Below, piece after piece: positions 15,810 through 25,059 of a DNA stretch of 49,376 nucleotides. The DNA is from Nitrosopumilus sp. (GTDB lineage: Archaea; Thermoproteota; Nitrososphaeria; Nitrososphaerales; Nitrosopumilaceae), in assembly GCF_025699255.1 (NCBI RefSeq), contig NZ_JAILWA010000010.1, forward strand, positions 1-49,376, written 5' to 3'. Each line of letters opens with the position of its first letter. Position 1 is the first letter of the stretch. The notes below the pieces were generated by a model, which had not been told where the DNA came from, searched no databases, and saw only the letters and a list, made by a program, of their open reading frames with translations. The position numbers and the translations under genes were made by a program.

Positions 15810-15839
15810 AGATAAATCACAACAATACATCATACCATC

Positions 15840-16160
15840 ATGTCAGATACAAATGAATTCAAAATTACTCAGATAGTAGACAATGGTCAAATAGTACAAT
15901 TGTCTTTAATTGAAAATATTTCAACTGAACCTATTTCACAAAAACAGATGATTATAGAAAATGTTTCAAATAAGCTAGATTCTGAAACTAAAGAACAAGT
16001 GATGCCATTGTTAGAAGCAATTTTACAAGCACAACCAACAGTAAATGTGAAAACATATCAACAAACTCAGATTACTATAGGAATGCCAAAAGGCAGATAT
16101 GACAACATGGGAAGACCACAAGTTGGAAGTATCATTCAAGTAGATTTAAAAAAAGTCTAG
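15840..16160 (+). CDS. Conserved soluble protein of unknown function (106 aa)
   Basis: A soluble alpha/beta chain. A beta-strand start ([20 protein letters not shown]) is followed by a helical middle and a C-terminal strand pair ending in [26 protein letters not shown], which is rich in conserved-looking Gly, Pro and Arg. A TATA-like AGATAAAT lies about 28 bases before the ATG, so it is leaderless. Its TAG stop overlaps that of the convergent DUF255 gene inside a CTAG tetranucleotide. No catalytic motif is recognised. Confidence 0.7.
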   Translation: MSDTNEFKITQIVDNGQIVQLSLIENISTEPISQKQMIIENVSNKLDSETKEQVMPLLEAILQAQPTVNVKTYQQTQITIGMPKGRYDNMGRPQVGSIIQVDLKKV

Positions 16161-18184
16161 AGATTTGAGTTTATTTCATCAATTGTATGCAATGGCAAAG
16201 AACAAGTAAAATTCTTGCAAATAAAAACTGAAGTTTTTTCTTCAAAGGATTTTCCTTCAAAGAAAGGATATTTGGAAAGACTCTCCAGTTGAGAGGCATT
16301 TTTGATTGTAATCAATATTGAATTTGGGAGATAATCTAAAAACAAAGATTTGCAAATATCGGAATTTTCAGTATTGATTACTGTGATTTCAACAGGTTTT
16401 TGAACATACATAGAAATGGTATTTAGCAAATATCCAAAACCGAAAGGATTCTCAGCAGCCATTTGTGCCTGAGATTCCATGATTTTTGTGGCAATTTCAA
16501 GAAAAGTTTGTTTTTGAGACAAATGAAACAATCTCAACATTACAAATGCAGATACAGAATTTCCTGAAGGTAAAGATAGATCATAATTGCTCTTGGGTCG
16601 AATTATCAGTTTTTCATGCTCATCAGAAGTCATAAAGAAACTATTGTTTACCGAATCCCAAAAATGCTTCACCAAATAATTCCCCAAACGCATGGACAAA
16701 CTAAGATATTTCTCATCAGGTTCAATTTCAAATACATCCAGTAAAGCATTAGTAAAATAAGCATAATCTTCTAGATAGCCATCAATCTTTGCAACGCCAT
16801 TTTTGTAAGTTCGTAATAATTTTTCATCGACTAATAGATTTTTTTCAATAAATGAAATGCAATCTTTAGCAGCATTAAGATATCTAACATCTCCAGTTAC
16901 ACGATAGCCTTTTGCAAAAGCAGTAATCATTAAAGAATTCCAAGAAACCAAAATTTTATCATCCAATCCAGGAGGAATTCTTGAAGAACGAACTTTTAGT
17001 AATTTTTCTGCACATAGATTAATTGTTTTTTTAACTTCAGATTCAGAGATGCCAAAATTAAAAGCAACAGTAGAGATATTCAGGTTATTGCACAAAATAT
17101 TATTTCCTTCCCAGTTTCCACCATCAGTTACATCATAGTATAAGCAAAACAAATCAGCATCTTTTCCTAGAATTTCTTTAATTTCACTTTTTTTCCAAAC
17201 GTAATATTTTCCCTCGACTCCTTCAGAATCAGCATCATATGCTGAATAGAAACCGCCTTCAGGAGAAGTCATTTCACTAAGTACAAAATCAAGAGTTTTT
17301 TGTAAGACTTCGAGATAAAATGGATCTTTCGTGATTTGGTATGCCTCTACATAGTTTACTGGAATTAACGCATTGTCATATAGCATTTTTTCAAAGTGAG
17401 GTACTAGCCATTTTGCATCAGTTGAGTATCTAGAAAAACCGCCTCCTATTTGATCAAAAATGCCTCCATTTGCCATTTTTTTCAAAGTTTTAAGCGCAAA
17501 TTCATTGAATTTATTCAGACCTGTAAACTTTGCATATCTAAATAGAAATGAGATGTTTGCAGCGTTTGGAAATTTTGGAGCAGAGCCAAATCCACCATAT
17601 GTTGCATCTCCCAATTGAAACAGATTCATTGCAGCCTCATCAAGAATTGTTTTTTCTAATTTTGAAGGAACCTGAAGAGAGTCTGCTTTTGTTAATGCTC
17701 CAAGAAATCTTTCAGCAGATTTTTCTATATCCCCAGGTTTTTCTTTCCAAGCTTGTGCTAATTGTCTGCAAATATTTCCAAATCCCGGACGTCCATAAGA
17801 ATCTAAAACAGGAAAATAAGTTCCTGCATAGAATGGTTTTTGATCAGGGGTAAGAAAGATACTCAATGGCCATCCGCCCTGACCAGTAGCTATCTGACAG
17901 ACTTTTTGATAAATATCATCAATGTCAGGACGTTCTTCTCGGTCAACTTTGATGTTAATAAAATTCTCATTCATAAATTTGGCAACATCTTCATTTTCAA
18001 ATGATTCATGGGCCATGACATGACACCAATGACATGAGCTGTATCCAATACTTAGAAAGATGGGTTTGTTTTCATCTTTTGCTTTTTTTAATGATTCATC
18101 ATTCCAGCCATACCAATTTACAGGATTATTAGCATGTTGAAGTAAATATGGACTACTTTCGTTTATGAGATTATTTTCAACCAC
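16157..18184 (-). CDS. DUF255/YyaL-type protein: thioredoxin-like domain fused to six-hairpin glycosidase-like domain
   Basis: 675 residues, full length. The N-terminal 160 residues are the DUF255 thioredoxin-like domain with the signature [14 protein letters not shown] and the motif [16 protein letters not shown] (C51, C54). The rest is an (alpha/alpha) barrel like that of N-acylglucosamine epimerases and six-hairpin glycosidases, with [21 protein letters not shown] and PSGNSVSAF as conserved segments. The family includes bacterial YyaL and mammalian SPATA20. The biochemical role is not settled, so a redox or sugar-related activity is only suggested by the folds. GTG start. It ends in a 4-base stop overlap with the convergent gene. 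Confidence 0.92.
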   Translation of the reverse strand: MVENNLINESSPYLLQHANNPVNWYGWNDESLKKAKDENKPIFLSIGYSSCHWCHVMAHESFENEDVAKFMNENFINIKVDREERPDIDDIYQKVCQIATGQGGWPLSIFLTPDQKPFYAGTYFPVLDSYGRPGFGNICRQLAQAWKEKPGDIEKSAERFLGALTKADSLQVPSKLEKTILDEAAMNLFQLGDATYGGFGSAPKFPNAANISFLFRYAKFTGLNKFNEFALKTLKKMANGGIFDQIGGGFSRYSTDAKWLVPHFEKMLYDNALIPVNYVEAYQITKDPFYLEVLQKTLDFVLSEMTSPEGGFYSAYDADSEGVEGKYYVWKKSEIKEILGKDADLFCLYYDVTDGGNWEGNNILCNNLNISTVAFNFGISESEVKKTINLCAEKLLKVRSSRIPPGLDDKILVSWNSLMITAFAKGYRVTGDVRYLNAAKDCISFIEKNLLVDEKLLRTYKNGVAKIDGYLEDYAYFTNALLDVFEIEPDEKYLSLSMRLGNYLVKHFWDSVNNSFFMTSDEHEKLIIRPKSNYDLSLPSGNSVSAFVMLRLFHLSQKQTFLEIATKIMESQAQMAAENPFGFGYLLNTISMYVQKPVEITVINTENSDICKSLFLDYLPNSILITIKNASQLESLSKYPFFEGKSFEEKTSVFICKNFTCSLPLHTIDEINSNL

Positions 18185-18226
18185 AGTTAGTCAGATTTGT
18201 TTTAATATTTGTACTTAATCTACAAA

Positions 18227-18460
18227 TTAACTCCAAATTCCTTTACCTTCTGTAAGTTCATAGATTCTAACATTGATTTTTCCCAATAATTTTACTTTTG
18301 ATTTATGAGCTTTTTTGTCATGACTGTAATCTTTTTTTTCAACTAATTCTTGTAACCGTTTTAATTGTTCCAAAGTAAGTTTTTTGAATTCATGTTTTGA
18401 ACTGGTGACTAGATGCAATAATTTTACCCTTTCACGATCCTCATCAGTAATTTCAGCCAT
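18227..18460 (-). CDS. Small basic helical protein
   Basis: 77 residues, highly charged and mostly helical (DRERVKLLHLVTSSKHEFKKLTLEQLKRLQELVEKKD), then a basic segment KKAHKSKVKLLGKINVRIYELTEG. There is no cysteine and no membrane helix. High Lys content would suit nucleic-acid or ribosome contact but proves nothing. It starts with ATG and is separated by 42 bases from the DUF255 gene downstream on the same strand. Function unknown. Confidence 0.6.
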   Translation of the reverse strand: MAEITDEDRERVKLLHLVTSSKHEFKKLTLEQLKRLQELVEKKDYSHDKKAHKSKVKLLGKINVRIYELTEGKGIWS

Positions 18461-18570
18461 ATTTTTGATATCACCAATTTTGCAAATAAATCTTAGTGTA
18501 ATAGCAAAGTCAAATAAAATCTAAAAATTAATTTACGAATATTAAAATTTCATGATAAACTAGTGAGAAT

Positions 18571-19605
18571 ATGGAAAAAATGCGAGCGATGGTATTATCA
18601 AAATGTGCCAAAATTGAAACAGAGCCATTAAAACTAACAGAGATAGACAAACATGAAATCAAAAGATCTAATGAAATTTTATTAAAAATCGAGGCATGCG
18701 GGGTATGTCATTCACAATTACATGGGATTGAAGGAGATTGGCAAGATATCGGCATTCCGCCAGCATTGCCAACAGTTCCAGGACATGAAGTAGTAGGAAA
18801 AGTAGTACAAATTGGAGACAAAGTTACTAAATTCAAAGTAGGAGATAGAGCAGGAATTACGCCATTGTTAGAAGCATGCAAAGAATGCCAATATTGTAAA
18901 GAAGGTAAAGAATACCTTTGCGAATCATCAGTCATCACAGGAGAATCTTTCAAAGGAGGATACACTGAATACATTACTGTTGTTGAAGACTTTGCAACAA
19001 AAGTTCCAGAAAAAATGAAAGCAGAATATGCTGCACCATTATTTTGTGCAGGAATCACAGCATACAAGGCTGTTAAGGCATCAGAACCTAAACCAAATAA
19101 AAAAATCGGAATTTATGGTATTGGAGGAGTAGGTCACATGGCAATACAATTTGCCAAAGTAGAGAATTGTGATGTGATTGCGTTTTCTAGATCTCAAAAA
19201 CATCTAGATGTTGCAAAAAGATTAGGTGCAAATGACGCAGTTATTTTCTCCGAAAAACAGCAAGACTTTCTTAACACGCTTAAAGAAAAACACGGCTTAC
19301 TAGATGCAGCAATAGTTTTTGCACCAGCAGATATTGTAACAGATACAGCTATCAAATCAGTGAAGAAAGGAGGATTAATCGTCATAGCAACCGTGGGTGA
19401 AAATCCAGCTTTTATGGCATTTGAAGAGAAGACGATAAGAGGAACGCTAATTGGCTCAACTAAAGACATGGAGCAAGTAATCAAGATATGTGATGAAAAA
19501 GACATCGAAGTTATCACCCAAACATTCCCATTGGAAAAAGCAAATGAAGCACTAAAGAAATTAAAAGATTCAGAGATTGAAGCTAGAGCTGTTCTCATAC
19601 CTTAA
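18571..19605 (+). CDS. Zinc-dependent alcohol dehydrogenase (MDR family)
   Basis: 344 residues, normal for medium-chain dehydrogenases. The catalytic zinc site is C46-H47 in CGVCHSQLHG and H72-E73 in PGHEVVG, with a further Cys in LFCAGITAY. The structural zinc site is complete with C103, C106, C109 and C117. The Rossmann motif GIYGIGGVGHMAIQFAK binds NAD(P). It resembles the Thermoplasma/Sulfolobus and yeast-type ADH group that oxidises primary alcohols or reduces aldehydes; the substrate cannot be read from sequence. Leaves a short gap to the following Cys-rich miniprotein. A second ATG lies three codons in. Confidence 0.93.
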   Translation: MEKMRAMVLSKCAKIETEPLKLTEIDKHEIKRSNEILLKIEACGVCHSQLHGIEGDWQDIGIPPALPTVPGHEVVGKVVQIGDKVTKFKVGDRAGITPLLEACKECQYCKEGKEYLCESSVITGESFKGGYTEYITVVEDFATKVPEKMKAEYAAPLFCAGITAYKAVKASEPKPNKKIGIYGIGGVGHMAIQFAKVENCDVIAFSRSQKHLDVAKRLGANDAVIFSEKQQDFLNTLKEKHGLLDAAIVFAPADIVTDTAIKSVKKGGLIVIATVGENPAFMAFEEKTIRGTLIGSTKDMEQVIKICDEKDIEVITQTFPLEKANEALKKLKDSEIEARAVLIP

Positions 19606-19641
19606 TTCTTGGCTTAAATATCAGAACAATAGGTTTGTTGT

Positions 19642-19794
19642 ATGAATTGTAAGAGATGTCATCATACGGATGAAGCTCACAGTAAAAATGAGCACAGCGA
19701 TTCGTTGATTAAGGCAGGAGAATGTCAAATTCCAACTTGTACATGTAGACAATATGTGGATCCCATTCAAGAAATCGATGAAGAACTTTTGTAA
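19642..19794 (+). CDS. Cys/His-rich microprotein (50 aa)
   Basis: A 50-residue frame: MNCKRCHHTDEAH, then polar residues, then GECQIPTCTCRQYVD and an acidic end. CxxC-HH at the start and C-x4-C-x-C later give six candidate ligands, enough for one structural zinc or an Fe-S site. The TATA-like CTTAAATAT at about 19613-19621 is 25-27 bases before the ATG, which supports a real leaderless gene. Its acidic tail (IQEIDEELL) is unlike a nucleic-acid-binding finger, so a protein-interaction or metal-handling role is possible. Family not recognised. Confidence 0.6.
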   Translation: MNCKRCHHTDEAHSKNEHSDSLIKAGECQIPTCTCRQYVDPIQEIDEELL

Positions 19795-19826
19795 CAGTTC
19801 ATATATCAAAATAATTTCAAACATAC

Positions 19827-20060
19827 ATGGACAAACACAAACCATCAGATGAGATGATTAAGGATTTAGATAATTTGTTATCAAAACTTAATGCTATGGA
19901 AATTGTAGCATCAGATGAATTTCAAAAGAATTCAATTAAAATTCAAAGAGCTCTAATAGAAGGACAAATTCATGCAATCAATGAATTTCAACATTTGAAA
20001 AAAGCATTAGATTTGTTGACATTGCAATTATTTGATGTTCAAAATAAAGTCAAGAGTTAA
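19827..20060 (+). CDS. Small helical protein, likely coiled coil
   Basis: 77 residues, nearly all helical with hydrophobic residues at heptad spacing (MIKDLDNLLSKLNAMEIV, IKIQRALIEGQIHAI, LKKALDLLTLQLFDVQNKV). No cysteine or membrane segment. It probably forms a dimer or helical bundle. The 3' end overlaps the convergent zinc-finger gene by 11 bases, so each transcript is antisense to the other at the tail. Function unknown. Confidence 0.65.
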   Translation: MDKHKPSDEMIKDLDNLLSKLNAMEIVASDEFQKNSIKIQRALIEGQIHAINEFQHLKKALDLLTLQLFDVQNKVKS

Positions 20061-20580
20061 GCTTTGTGTCACTTAAACTGCAACCTGTACATCTAAACAA
20101 AGTAGACTTTTCCAATACTTTTTCAGGAATCATTTTTGCCCCACAACAAGGACATGAGATTTGTTCTGGATCTGGAATAGTGTTTTCAGATTTTCTGACA
20201 ACATAATCAGGCTTTTTTTCAACAATCTCAGAAGAATTACAAACGGGTTTGTAATGAGTTAAGATTTTCTTGTATACATTTTCTCTATGATCATCACTTG
20301 ATTCAAACAAGGGTAAAATTGCCAGATAGAGGGATTTTTCTGAGCCTGATTTTTCAATCCAGCATTTGTATTGAGGATGTTGAACAAAAAATGCTTTATC
20401 ATTGGTTTTTTGGCAATTGCCCAGATAGACAATATTGAATTTATCTTTGTCGCGTGAGAGAATTAAATATACAAGTTTTTCCATAGGAGGACCCCATTCT
20501 TCAAGAGGAATAGGTCCAAGAAACTCATATTGTAAAATTTGAATGCTCAATGCATGTATTTTTGAGTACTTTCTTTTCAT
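20050..20580 (-). CDS. Unknown protein with C-terminal zinc ribbon
   Basis: 176 residues. The first 120 residues form an unrecognised alpha/beta domain (LEEWGPPMEKLVYLILSRDKDKF, NIVYLGNCQKTNDKAFFV, YKCWIEKSGSEKSLYLAILPLF). The C terminus carries a zinc ribbon with C143/C146 and C164/C167 (CPCCGAK ... RCTGCS). The N-terminal WGPPM/FNIVYLGNC pattern recurs in small archaeal proteins of this group as far as I can tell, without an assigned role. It converges on and overlaps the coiled-coil gene by 11 bases. Confidence 0.7.
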   Translation of the reverse strand: MKRKYSKIHALSIQILQYEFLGPIPLEEWGPPMEKLVYLILSRDKDKFNIVYLGNCQKTNDKAFFVQHPQYKCWIEKSGSEKSLYLAILPLFESSDDHRENVYKKILTHYKPVCNSSEIVEKKPDYVVRKSENTIPDPEQISCPCCGAKMIPEKVLEKSTLFRCTGCSLSDTKLNS

Positions 20581-20670
20581 CTTTTCCCAAAAAAATTACT
20601 AGTGCCACAAATTTGATCGCAAAGGTACAACTTGAAAAGATTAAATTCGAGAGTTATGGATTTCACGTAA

Positions 20671-20919
20671 ATGAAAGACCCTCACAATTATGCCAAAGTA
20701 GGATATTCCATGATTGCTGTTGCAGGAAGCTTAGCAGCCATAGGCATTATTGCACTGTTTACCGCAGACGACGTATTATTATCAGATAATCTTGCAAGAG
20801 ATAAAACGGCTCATTTCAACGAATGTAAAGAAAGCGATTTCAGAGCAGATGGTTGTGAGAAATATTGGGACAGAATAAACAACAAGGCTTCAGGTATTTT
20901 TGTAGATCTTCCAGAATGA
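20671..20919 (+). CDS. Small single-pass membrane protein
   Basis: 82 residues. One membrane helix (about 11-31, SMIAVAGSLAAIGIIALFTAD) follows a short cytoplasmic start and precedes a polar tail with two cysteines (HFNECKESDFRADGCEKYW) that could form a disulfide or bind metal on the outer face. A GATTAAATT box centred about 28 bases upstream fits a leaderless ATG. It stops one base before the stop of the convergent membrane protein gene. Function not recognised. Confidence 0.65.
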   Translation: MKDPHNYAKVGYSMIAVAGSLAAIGIIALFTADDVLLSDNLARDKTAHFNECKESDFRADGCEKYWDRINNKASGIFVDLPE

Positions 20920-20920
20920 G

Positions 20921-21607
20921 TTAGAACCCATTACTAAAATCTTCTAACATGTTTTGATTTTTTGTGAGTCGATTCATGGCAAAAAATGCACCACCAACAA
21001 TCCCTGCTTGATAAAAAGTGTACAAGAAAACTCCAGAAGATGTAGGGTCAGATTTTGTAAAACTTAGCACAAGCATTGTAAAGAAGACAAAAGTTCCAAC
21101 AAAGGTAACCATTCTGTTAATTATACCAGAATTCATTCCAACAATTCTTTTTGTTGCACCAGCCATCAAACCAATGCTAGTTACGATAAGAAATGTTGCA
21201 CCTCCATTTGCGGTAATGAAGCTGTTAACCCAAGATAATAACCCATCTTCCAAAATGGTCACTTCAGGCATTATGCTTCCCCCATTGATTGCAAAATTTA
21301 CAGAGCTAAACATCCCACCCATAACAAAAAAGAATAAGAAGATTTTTACAATTGATCTTTTGATAGGACTGCGAATCTCTGTTGGTTTAACAGCTCTTTC
21401 AGTTATTCGAACACCGTAGAGAAAACCTACAGCCATTGCAGGTGCAAACATAATATTGATTAGAATAGGAGATTCCTTGTTTATTGTTTCAATTTGAGGA
21501 TGAAAAATTAAAAATAAAATTATTGCAAGTGAAGCAGAAGTACCAAATAAGATTAAGCCTATATGATTACGAGATGTAGATTCCCTATAATCATTCCAGT
21601 TGTACAT
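20921..21607 (-). CDS. Six-helix membrane protein of unknown function
   Basis: 228 residues with six hydrophobic segments (about 16-36, 46-65, 85-106, 136-156, 165-182, 190-210) and a polar, partly basic loop near 66-84 (RITERAVKPTEIRSPIKRS). The last two helices resemble those of the protein at 8134-8763, so the pair are likely distant paralogues. No channel, transporter or redox motif can be named. The ATG start follows a cytoplasmic segment of about 14 polar residues. Single-gene unit by spacing. Confidence 0.7.
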   Translation of the reverse strand: MYNWNDYRESTSRNHIGLILFGTSASLAIILFLIFHPQIETINKESPILINIMFAPAMAVGFLYGVRITERAVKPTEIRSPIKRSIVKIFLFFFVMGGMFSSVNFAINGGSIMPEVTILEDGLLSWVNSFITANGGATFLIVTSIGLMAGATKRIVGMNSGIINRMVTFVGTFVFFTMLVLSFTKSDPTSSGVFLYTFYQAGIVGGAFFAMNRLTKNQNMLEDFSNGF

Positions 21608-21708
21608 TTTATAGTCTCAAAAGAAAATAATTAAAAACCAAATCCGAAAATCATTTGGTCTAATTATCAATTCTGTTTACCCTTTTTTAGTACAATGCAG
21701 ATACAAGT

Positions 21709-21915
21709 ATGATGAAAGGAGGCAAAGCATTAATGATTATTGGAGTCATTGTAGGGGTTTTTGGATTTATTTTTCACTTGCAAGGACAATCAATAGTAGG
21801 TCCAGAATCATCATTTATGTATTCAAATCCTAATTGGATCACATATGGAATCCTAATCGCAACAGTAGGAATGATAATTTTTGGAGCAGGGTTGAGTTTA
21901 TTTAAAAAAGTCTAG
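21709..21915 (+). CDS. Small two-helix membrane protein
   Basis: 68 residues with two membrane helices (about 6-24, MIIGVIVGVFGFIFHL, and 45-64, ILIATVGMIIFGAGLSLF) joined by a polar loop of about 20 residues, ending in KKV. Two adjacent ATG codons could start it. The arrangement, two glycine-rich helices with an outside loop, is common among small subunits of membrane complexes, but nothing identifies a partner. Its stop codon shares a CTAG with the stop of the convergent RAM-domain gene. Confidence 0.65.
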   Translation: MMKGGKALMIIGVIVGVFGFIFHLQGQSIVGPESSFMYSNPNWITYGILIATVGMIIFGAGLSLFKKV

Positions 21916-22142
21916 TTTGTCACACGTAAAGTTATCGTGCTTCGAATATTCTTTAGTTTTCTAATTTTGGAGGTAATAATTTCATTAATTTTTGAAGGAG
22001 AATCAGTAACAAATTCTGCTACAACATCATAACTGCCAAAAGTAATCAAACAGTTTTTGACTTCAGGAATTTCTTTTAATTGTGAAAAAAGGGATTGTTC
22101 TTCTCCAATTTCACAGCTGATTAACATGAATGCTTTTTCCAA
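21912..22142 (-). CDS. Stand-alone Lrp/AsnC ligand-binding (RAM) domain protein, second copy
   Basis: 76 residues with the same single-domain architecture as the protein at 13389-13622: start EKAFMLISCEIGEE, core NCLITFGSYDVVAEF, end STITLRVTN. No DNA-binding domain. Conservation of the TFGxYDVxAE segment in both copies points to a common fold and oligomer surface, while the helix regions differ, so they may bind different ligands or partners (inference). The TAG stop lies in a CTAG shared with the convergent small membrane protein gene. Confidence 0.88.
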   Translation of the reverse strand: MEKAFMLISCEIGEEQSLFSQLKEIPEVKNCLITFGSYDVVAEFVTDSPSKINEIITSKIRKLKNIRSTITLRVTN

Positions 22143-22208
22143 CTAAATCATATTTTCTTAAAAACACATCAACTTAAAGACATCTAAGAATTAATCTATT
22201 CTATAGAT

Positions 22209-23405
22209 CTAGAAACCTGCCAGAATTGGATCTTTGGGTTTTATAATTTCCCTTAACAAAATAGTTGCAAAAGATCCTCTAGACAAAGAAAATTCAACCA
22301 CATCATCATGAGCAGAGTAATCAGTGCAATGAATAGAAGCTTGTCGAAATCCTCCCTCACTGCTTACTTCTTGCATTTCTTTAATGAAGAAATCTTTTGG
22401 AGATATTTCTTCTTGTTCAAGTATTTTAGAAATTTGATAGTCAAACCTTGTTTTTTTGTAATATGAATAACCAACAAAAGGTAACGCTAACCTTTGATCC
22501 ATTCCTTTTACATACTTGCCTATAATTCCATGATCATCATAACAAATATCACCAGATTCAGCAACAAACAAATTTTCACCATCTAAAAATGCAGAACTCA
22601 AGGACATATTGAAAATGAATGACTGATATGCCTGAATGTAAAATCGTCGTAATGAAACAGGTATTGCTCTAATTGCACGAATCGGATCATCACGTTCAAT
22701 CATTTCTTTTAGTACAATTCTTTCAATATCCATTTGAGTAGGAACTTGATCAAAATACTGAACATAGTTTACCTTATCAGATAGTTTTTCACGAATTTCA
22801 TTATTTTCTTTAGAGTCATATGAGGAAGTAAATGACAAAATTAGATCAACGGCTTTTTGAAAATCTCTATGTAAAATTGCTTTTCCAATTAGATGTGTAA
22901 CAGGTCTTTGGGAACCAAATCTTTGGTAGCCATAAAAATTAAGAATTTTATCATATTCTTCAAAGGATTCCAGACGATTTTGGCATTCAGAAATTTTTAG
23001 AACAAAATGATTGCCAATCATATCTTTTTTTGAGAGAGGTTTTTTTACAAATCCTAATTTTTCAAGAGAATACTTGTCACTGGAAAAATTTTCCAAAGAG
23101 ACTCCTTTGTTTCCAGAGCAAACGAATTGTTCGGTTATAGCAGATGCATCTTTTAATCCCAAAGACTTGAGACGGACTCCAGTTTTTCTAAAAATCCCAG
23201 ACAAAGCATGATTGGTATCAATTTTTTTCTTTTTTAATTTGTATACTGCATATCCATCTTGATCTTTGATGGAATTTTTTATTTTTTCAGAAAGAAATTC
23301 TGAAACTTGGAAATCTTCCGGTTTAGATCTAATCTTACCTCCAATGCCATCAAATTTTGTGCTGTATACAGTTATGCCAATCTCAGAGTCAATTTTTGGA
23401 ATCAC
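22209..23405 (-). CDS. truD: tRNA pseudouridine synthase D (TruD)
   Basis: 398 residues, the longer archaeal/eukaryotic form. TruD makes pseudouridine at tRNA position 13 in bacteria; the archaeal and eukaryotic (Pus7) members can have wider targets. The catalytic Asp is D86 in GLKDASAITEQF. Other family segments are SKPEDFQVSEFL at 27-38, NFYGYQRFGSQRPVTHLIG and the C-terminal EFSLSRGSFATILLREI. The GTG start overlaps the stop of the upstream secreted propeller gene by 4 bases, so the two are cotranscribed. Nothing is missing from the active site. Confidence 0.95.
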   Translation of the reverse strand: MIPKIDSEIGITVYSTKFDGIGGKIRSKPEDFQVSEFLSEKIKNSIKDQDGYAVYKLKKKKIDTNHALSGIFRKTGVRLKSLGLKDASAITEQFVCSGNKGVSLENFSSDKYSLEKLGFVKKPLSKKDMIGNHFVLKISECQNRLESFEEYDKILNFYGYQRFGSQRPVTHLIGKAILHRDFQKAVDLILSFTSSYDSKENNEIREKLSDKVNYVQYFDQVPTQMDIERIVLKEMIERDDPIRAIRAIPVSLRRFYIQAYQSFIFNMSLSSAFLDGENLFVAESGDICYDDHGIIGKYVKGMDQRLALPFVGYSYYKKTRFDYQISKILEQEEISPKDFFIKEMQEVSSEGGFRQASIHCTDYSAHDDVVEFSLSRGSFATILLREIIKPKDPILAGF

Positions 23406-25024
23406 TCTATTGTCACGGTGACAAATTTGCTGATTGCAACATCTGGTAATTGTGCTCCAAGTAGAACTTTGTATGTACCAGGAATTGCATCTTCAGAAGC
23501 AGAAATTAAAAGAGAAATAGGTCTTGGAGCATCAGAATCCAGCTGGAATGTTTTAGGATAATTGTCCACAGTCTTAACGGTCAAAAAGTCATGCGTTGAA
23601 GATAAAATCAATGAAACATTCATCAAGTCTTTTTGAGATAATGATGAAATAACAAAATCAAATTCTTCTGAAGTTGCTGTATTAAGAATTGGAGAACTAT
23701 CACCCAATTGAATCTCTAAAGGCAATGGAATGGATGTATCAACAACACCGATGTTATTTTCAACCCATTCAGTAAACCAAATTTTGTTACCATCAACTGT
23801 AAAATCAAAGATTTGTGCAACACCACAATCATCTAACATCATTCCTGTTCCAGGATCACAGTCACCCCAGTAAGGATTCTTTGAAGGAACATGATATTCT
23901 ACAAGAGATTGTGAGACAGGATCCATAATTGAAATGTTATTTGCAGTCTGTTCATTGAAAATAATTCTTCCTTGATCATCAGATTCAATCCAATAAGGTC
24001 TAGAAATAGGGGTTTTAACAACACCAGTTTGATTTCCATAGGTACTCAATAAAGGATCAGATGTCACATATTGAACAAATTTTTCAGTATCAGGATCAAA
24101 ATTAAAGAATGAAGAAGAAGTCGTATCTGCCAACCAAATTGAACCATCATCAGTTACAACTATTCCGTTGGGCGTAAGAAGAGATACAGGTAATTCATAG
24201 ATATCAACAAAGTCAAGCAATGGAAGGAATTGTTCATCAGAATTTGCAACAGAGTTCAGATATCCATTTTGATCAAACTTTACTAAAACTCCACCTTGTT
24301 GGAATAACCAGTTTGTAAACCATACATTATCATCTTCATCTACGGCAAAGTCTGCTGTAACTGAATCATCTATAGGAGAAGGAAGACTAAGATAATTTAC
24401 TTCCTCGTTTGATTGAGTAGGATCTAAGAAAGTGAGTTTGTTTCCAGTAAAATCATTAATTATGATTTGTGAACCATCAACTCTAAGTTTTTGGGGTAGC
24501 GAATTACCTTCTGAAGGATAAGACAATCTATCATATTTTTCATCAATAGTAGAAAATTTCCAAACAGAATCATATGATTCATCAGTATACCAAATCGAAC
24601 CATCAGGAGCATAATCAATTCCCCACATCATTGAACGACCACCTGGAGGCCATAGTGAATTTTCATATTCAGTAAATGTTTCGGTATTAGGATCAAATTT
24701 TGCTATTTTACCAGTATTAGTTTGTGCAAACCAAACATATCCATCATAATCAGTTACAATGGCCAAAGGATTTGTACATAATGTAGGAATTGAGAATTCT
24801 TTTACAAACTCAGTAGATTTAGCATTACTTGAACCACAAAACTGAGCTCGTTGTTCATCTGGAAAATTATCAGCAGGAGTCCCAGTAATTGTAACTTCGG
24901 GAGTATCTGTGCCGGGATCAACACCAGGAAATGCAATAACAACTCCTGAAGTGACCATTATTCCACCCAAGAAAATAAATGCCAAAATTCCTTTGGTTTG
25001 TTTTTTCACAAAATTTCTCACCAA
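23402..25024 (-). CDS. Secreted beta-propeller protein (Vgb/streptogramin-lyase-like)
   Basis: 540 residues with a signal sequence at about 10-33 (KGILAFIFLGGIMVTSGVVIAF). Six propeller repeats are readable with the xxDGxxWFxxxxxxxIxxFDPxTxxFxxY pattern (for example DGYVWFAQTNTGKIAKFDP, DGSIWYTDESYDSVWKF, DGSIWLADTTSSSFFNFDP). The last 100 or so residues are an Ig-like domain (QLDSDAPRPISLLISASED). The fold is that of virginiamycin B lyase, but this is an exported surface or soluble protein, so antibiotic cleavage is not implied; binding or structural roles are equally likely. TTG start, with GTG next. It overlaps truD downstream. Confidence 0.85.
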   Translation of the reverse strand: MVRNFVKKQTKGILAFIFLGGIMVTSGVVIAFPGVDPGTDTPEVTITGTPADNFPDEQRAQFCGSSNAKSTEFVKEFSIPTLCTNPLAIVTDYDGYVWFAQTNTGKIAKFDPNTETFTEYENSLWPPGGRSMMWGIDYAPDGSIWYTDESYDSVWKFSTIDEKYDRLSYPSEGNSLPQKLRVDGSQIIINDFTGNKLTFLDPTQSNEEVNYLSLPSPIDDSVTADFAVDEDDNVWFTNWLFQQGGVLVKFDQNGYLNSVANSDEQFLPLLDFVDIYELPVSLLTPNGIVVTDDGSIWLADTTSSSFFNFDPDTEKFVQYVTSDPLLSTYGNQTGVVKTPISRPYWIESDDQGRIIFNEQTANNISIMDPVSQSLVEYHVPSKNPYWGDCDPGTGMMLDDCGVAQIFDFTVDGNKIWFTEWVENNIGVVDTSIPLPLEIQLGDSSPILNTATSEEFDFVISSLSQKDLMNVSLILSSTHDFLTVKTVDNYPKTFQLDSDAPRPISLLISASEDAIPGTYKVLLGAQLPDVAISKFVTVTIE

Positions 25025-25059
25025 GTGCTGTTAATATCTTATTCCAACAAGGATTAAGA

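Noticed and set aside
23402..25024. Streptogramin-inactivating enzyme
   Set aside because: Only the propeller fold is shared; export and host biology do not support antibiotic cleavage.
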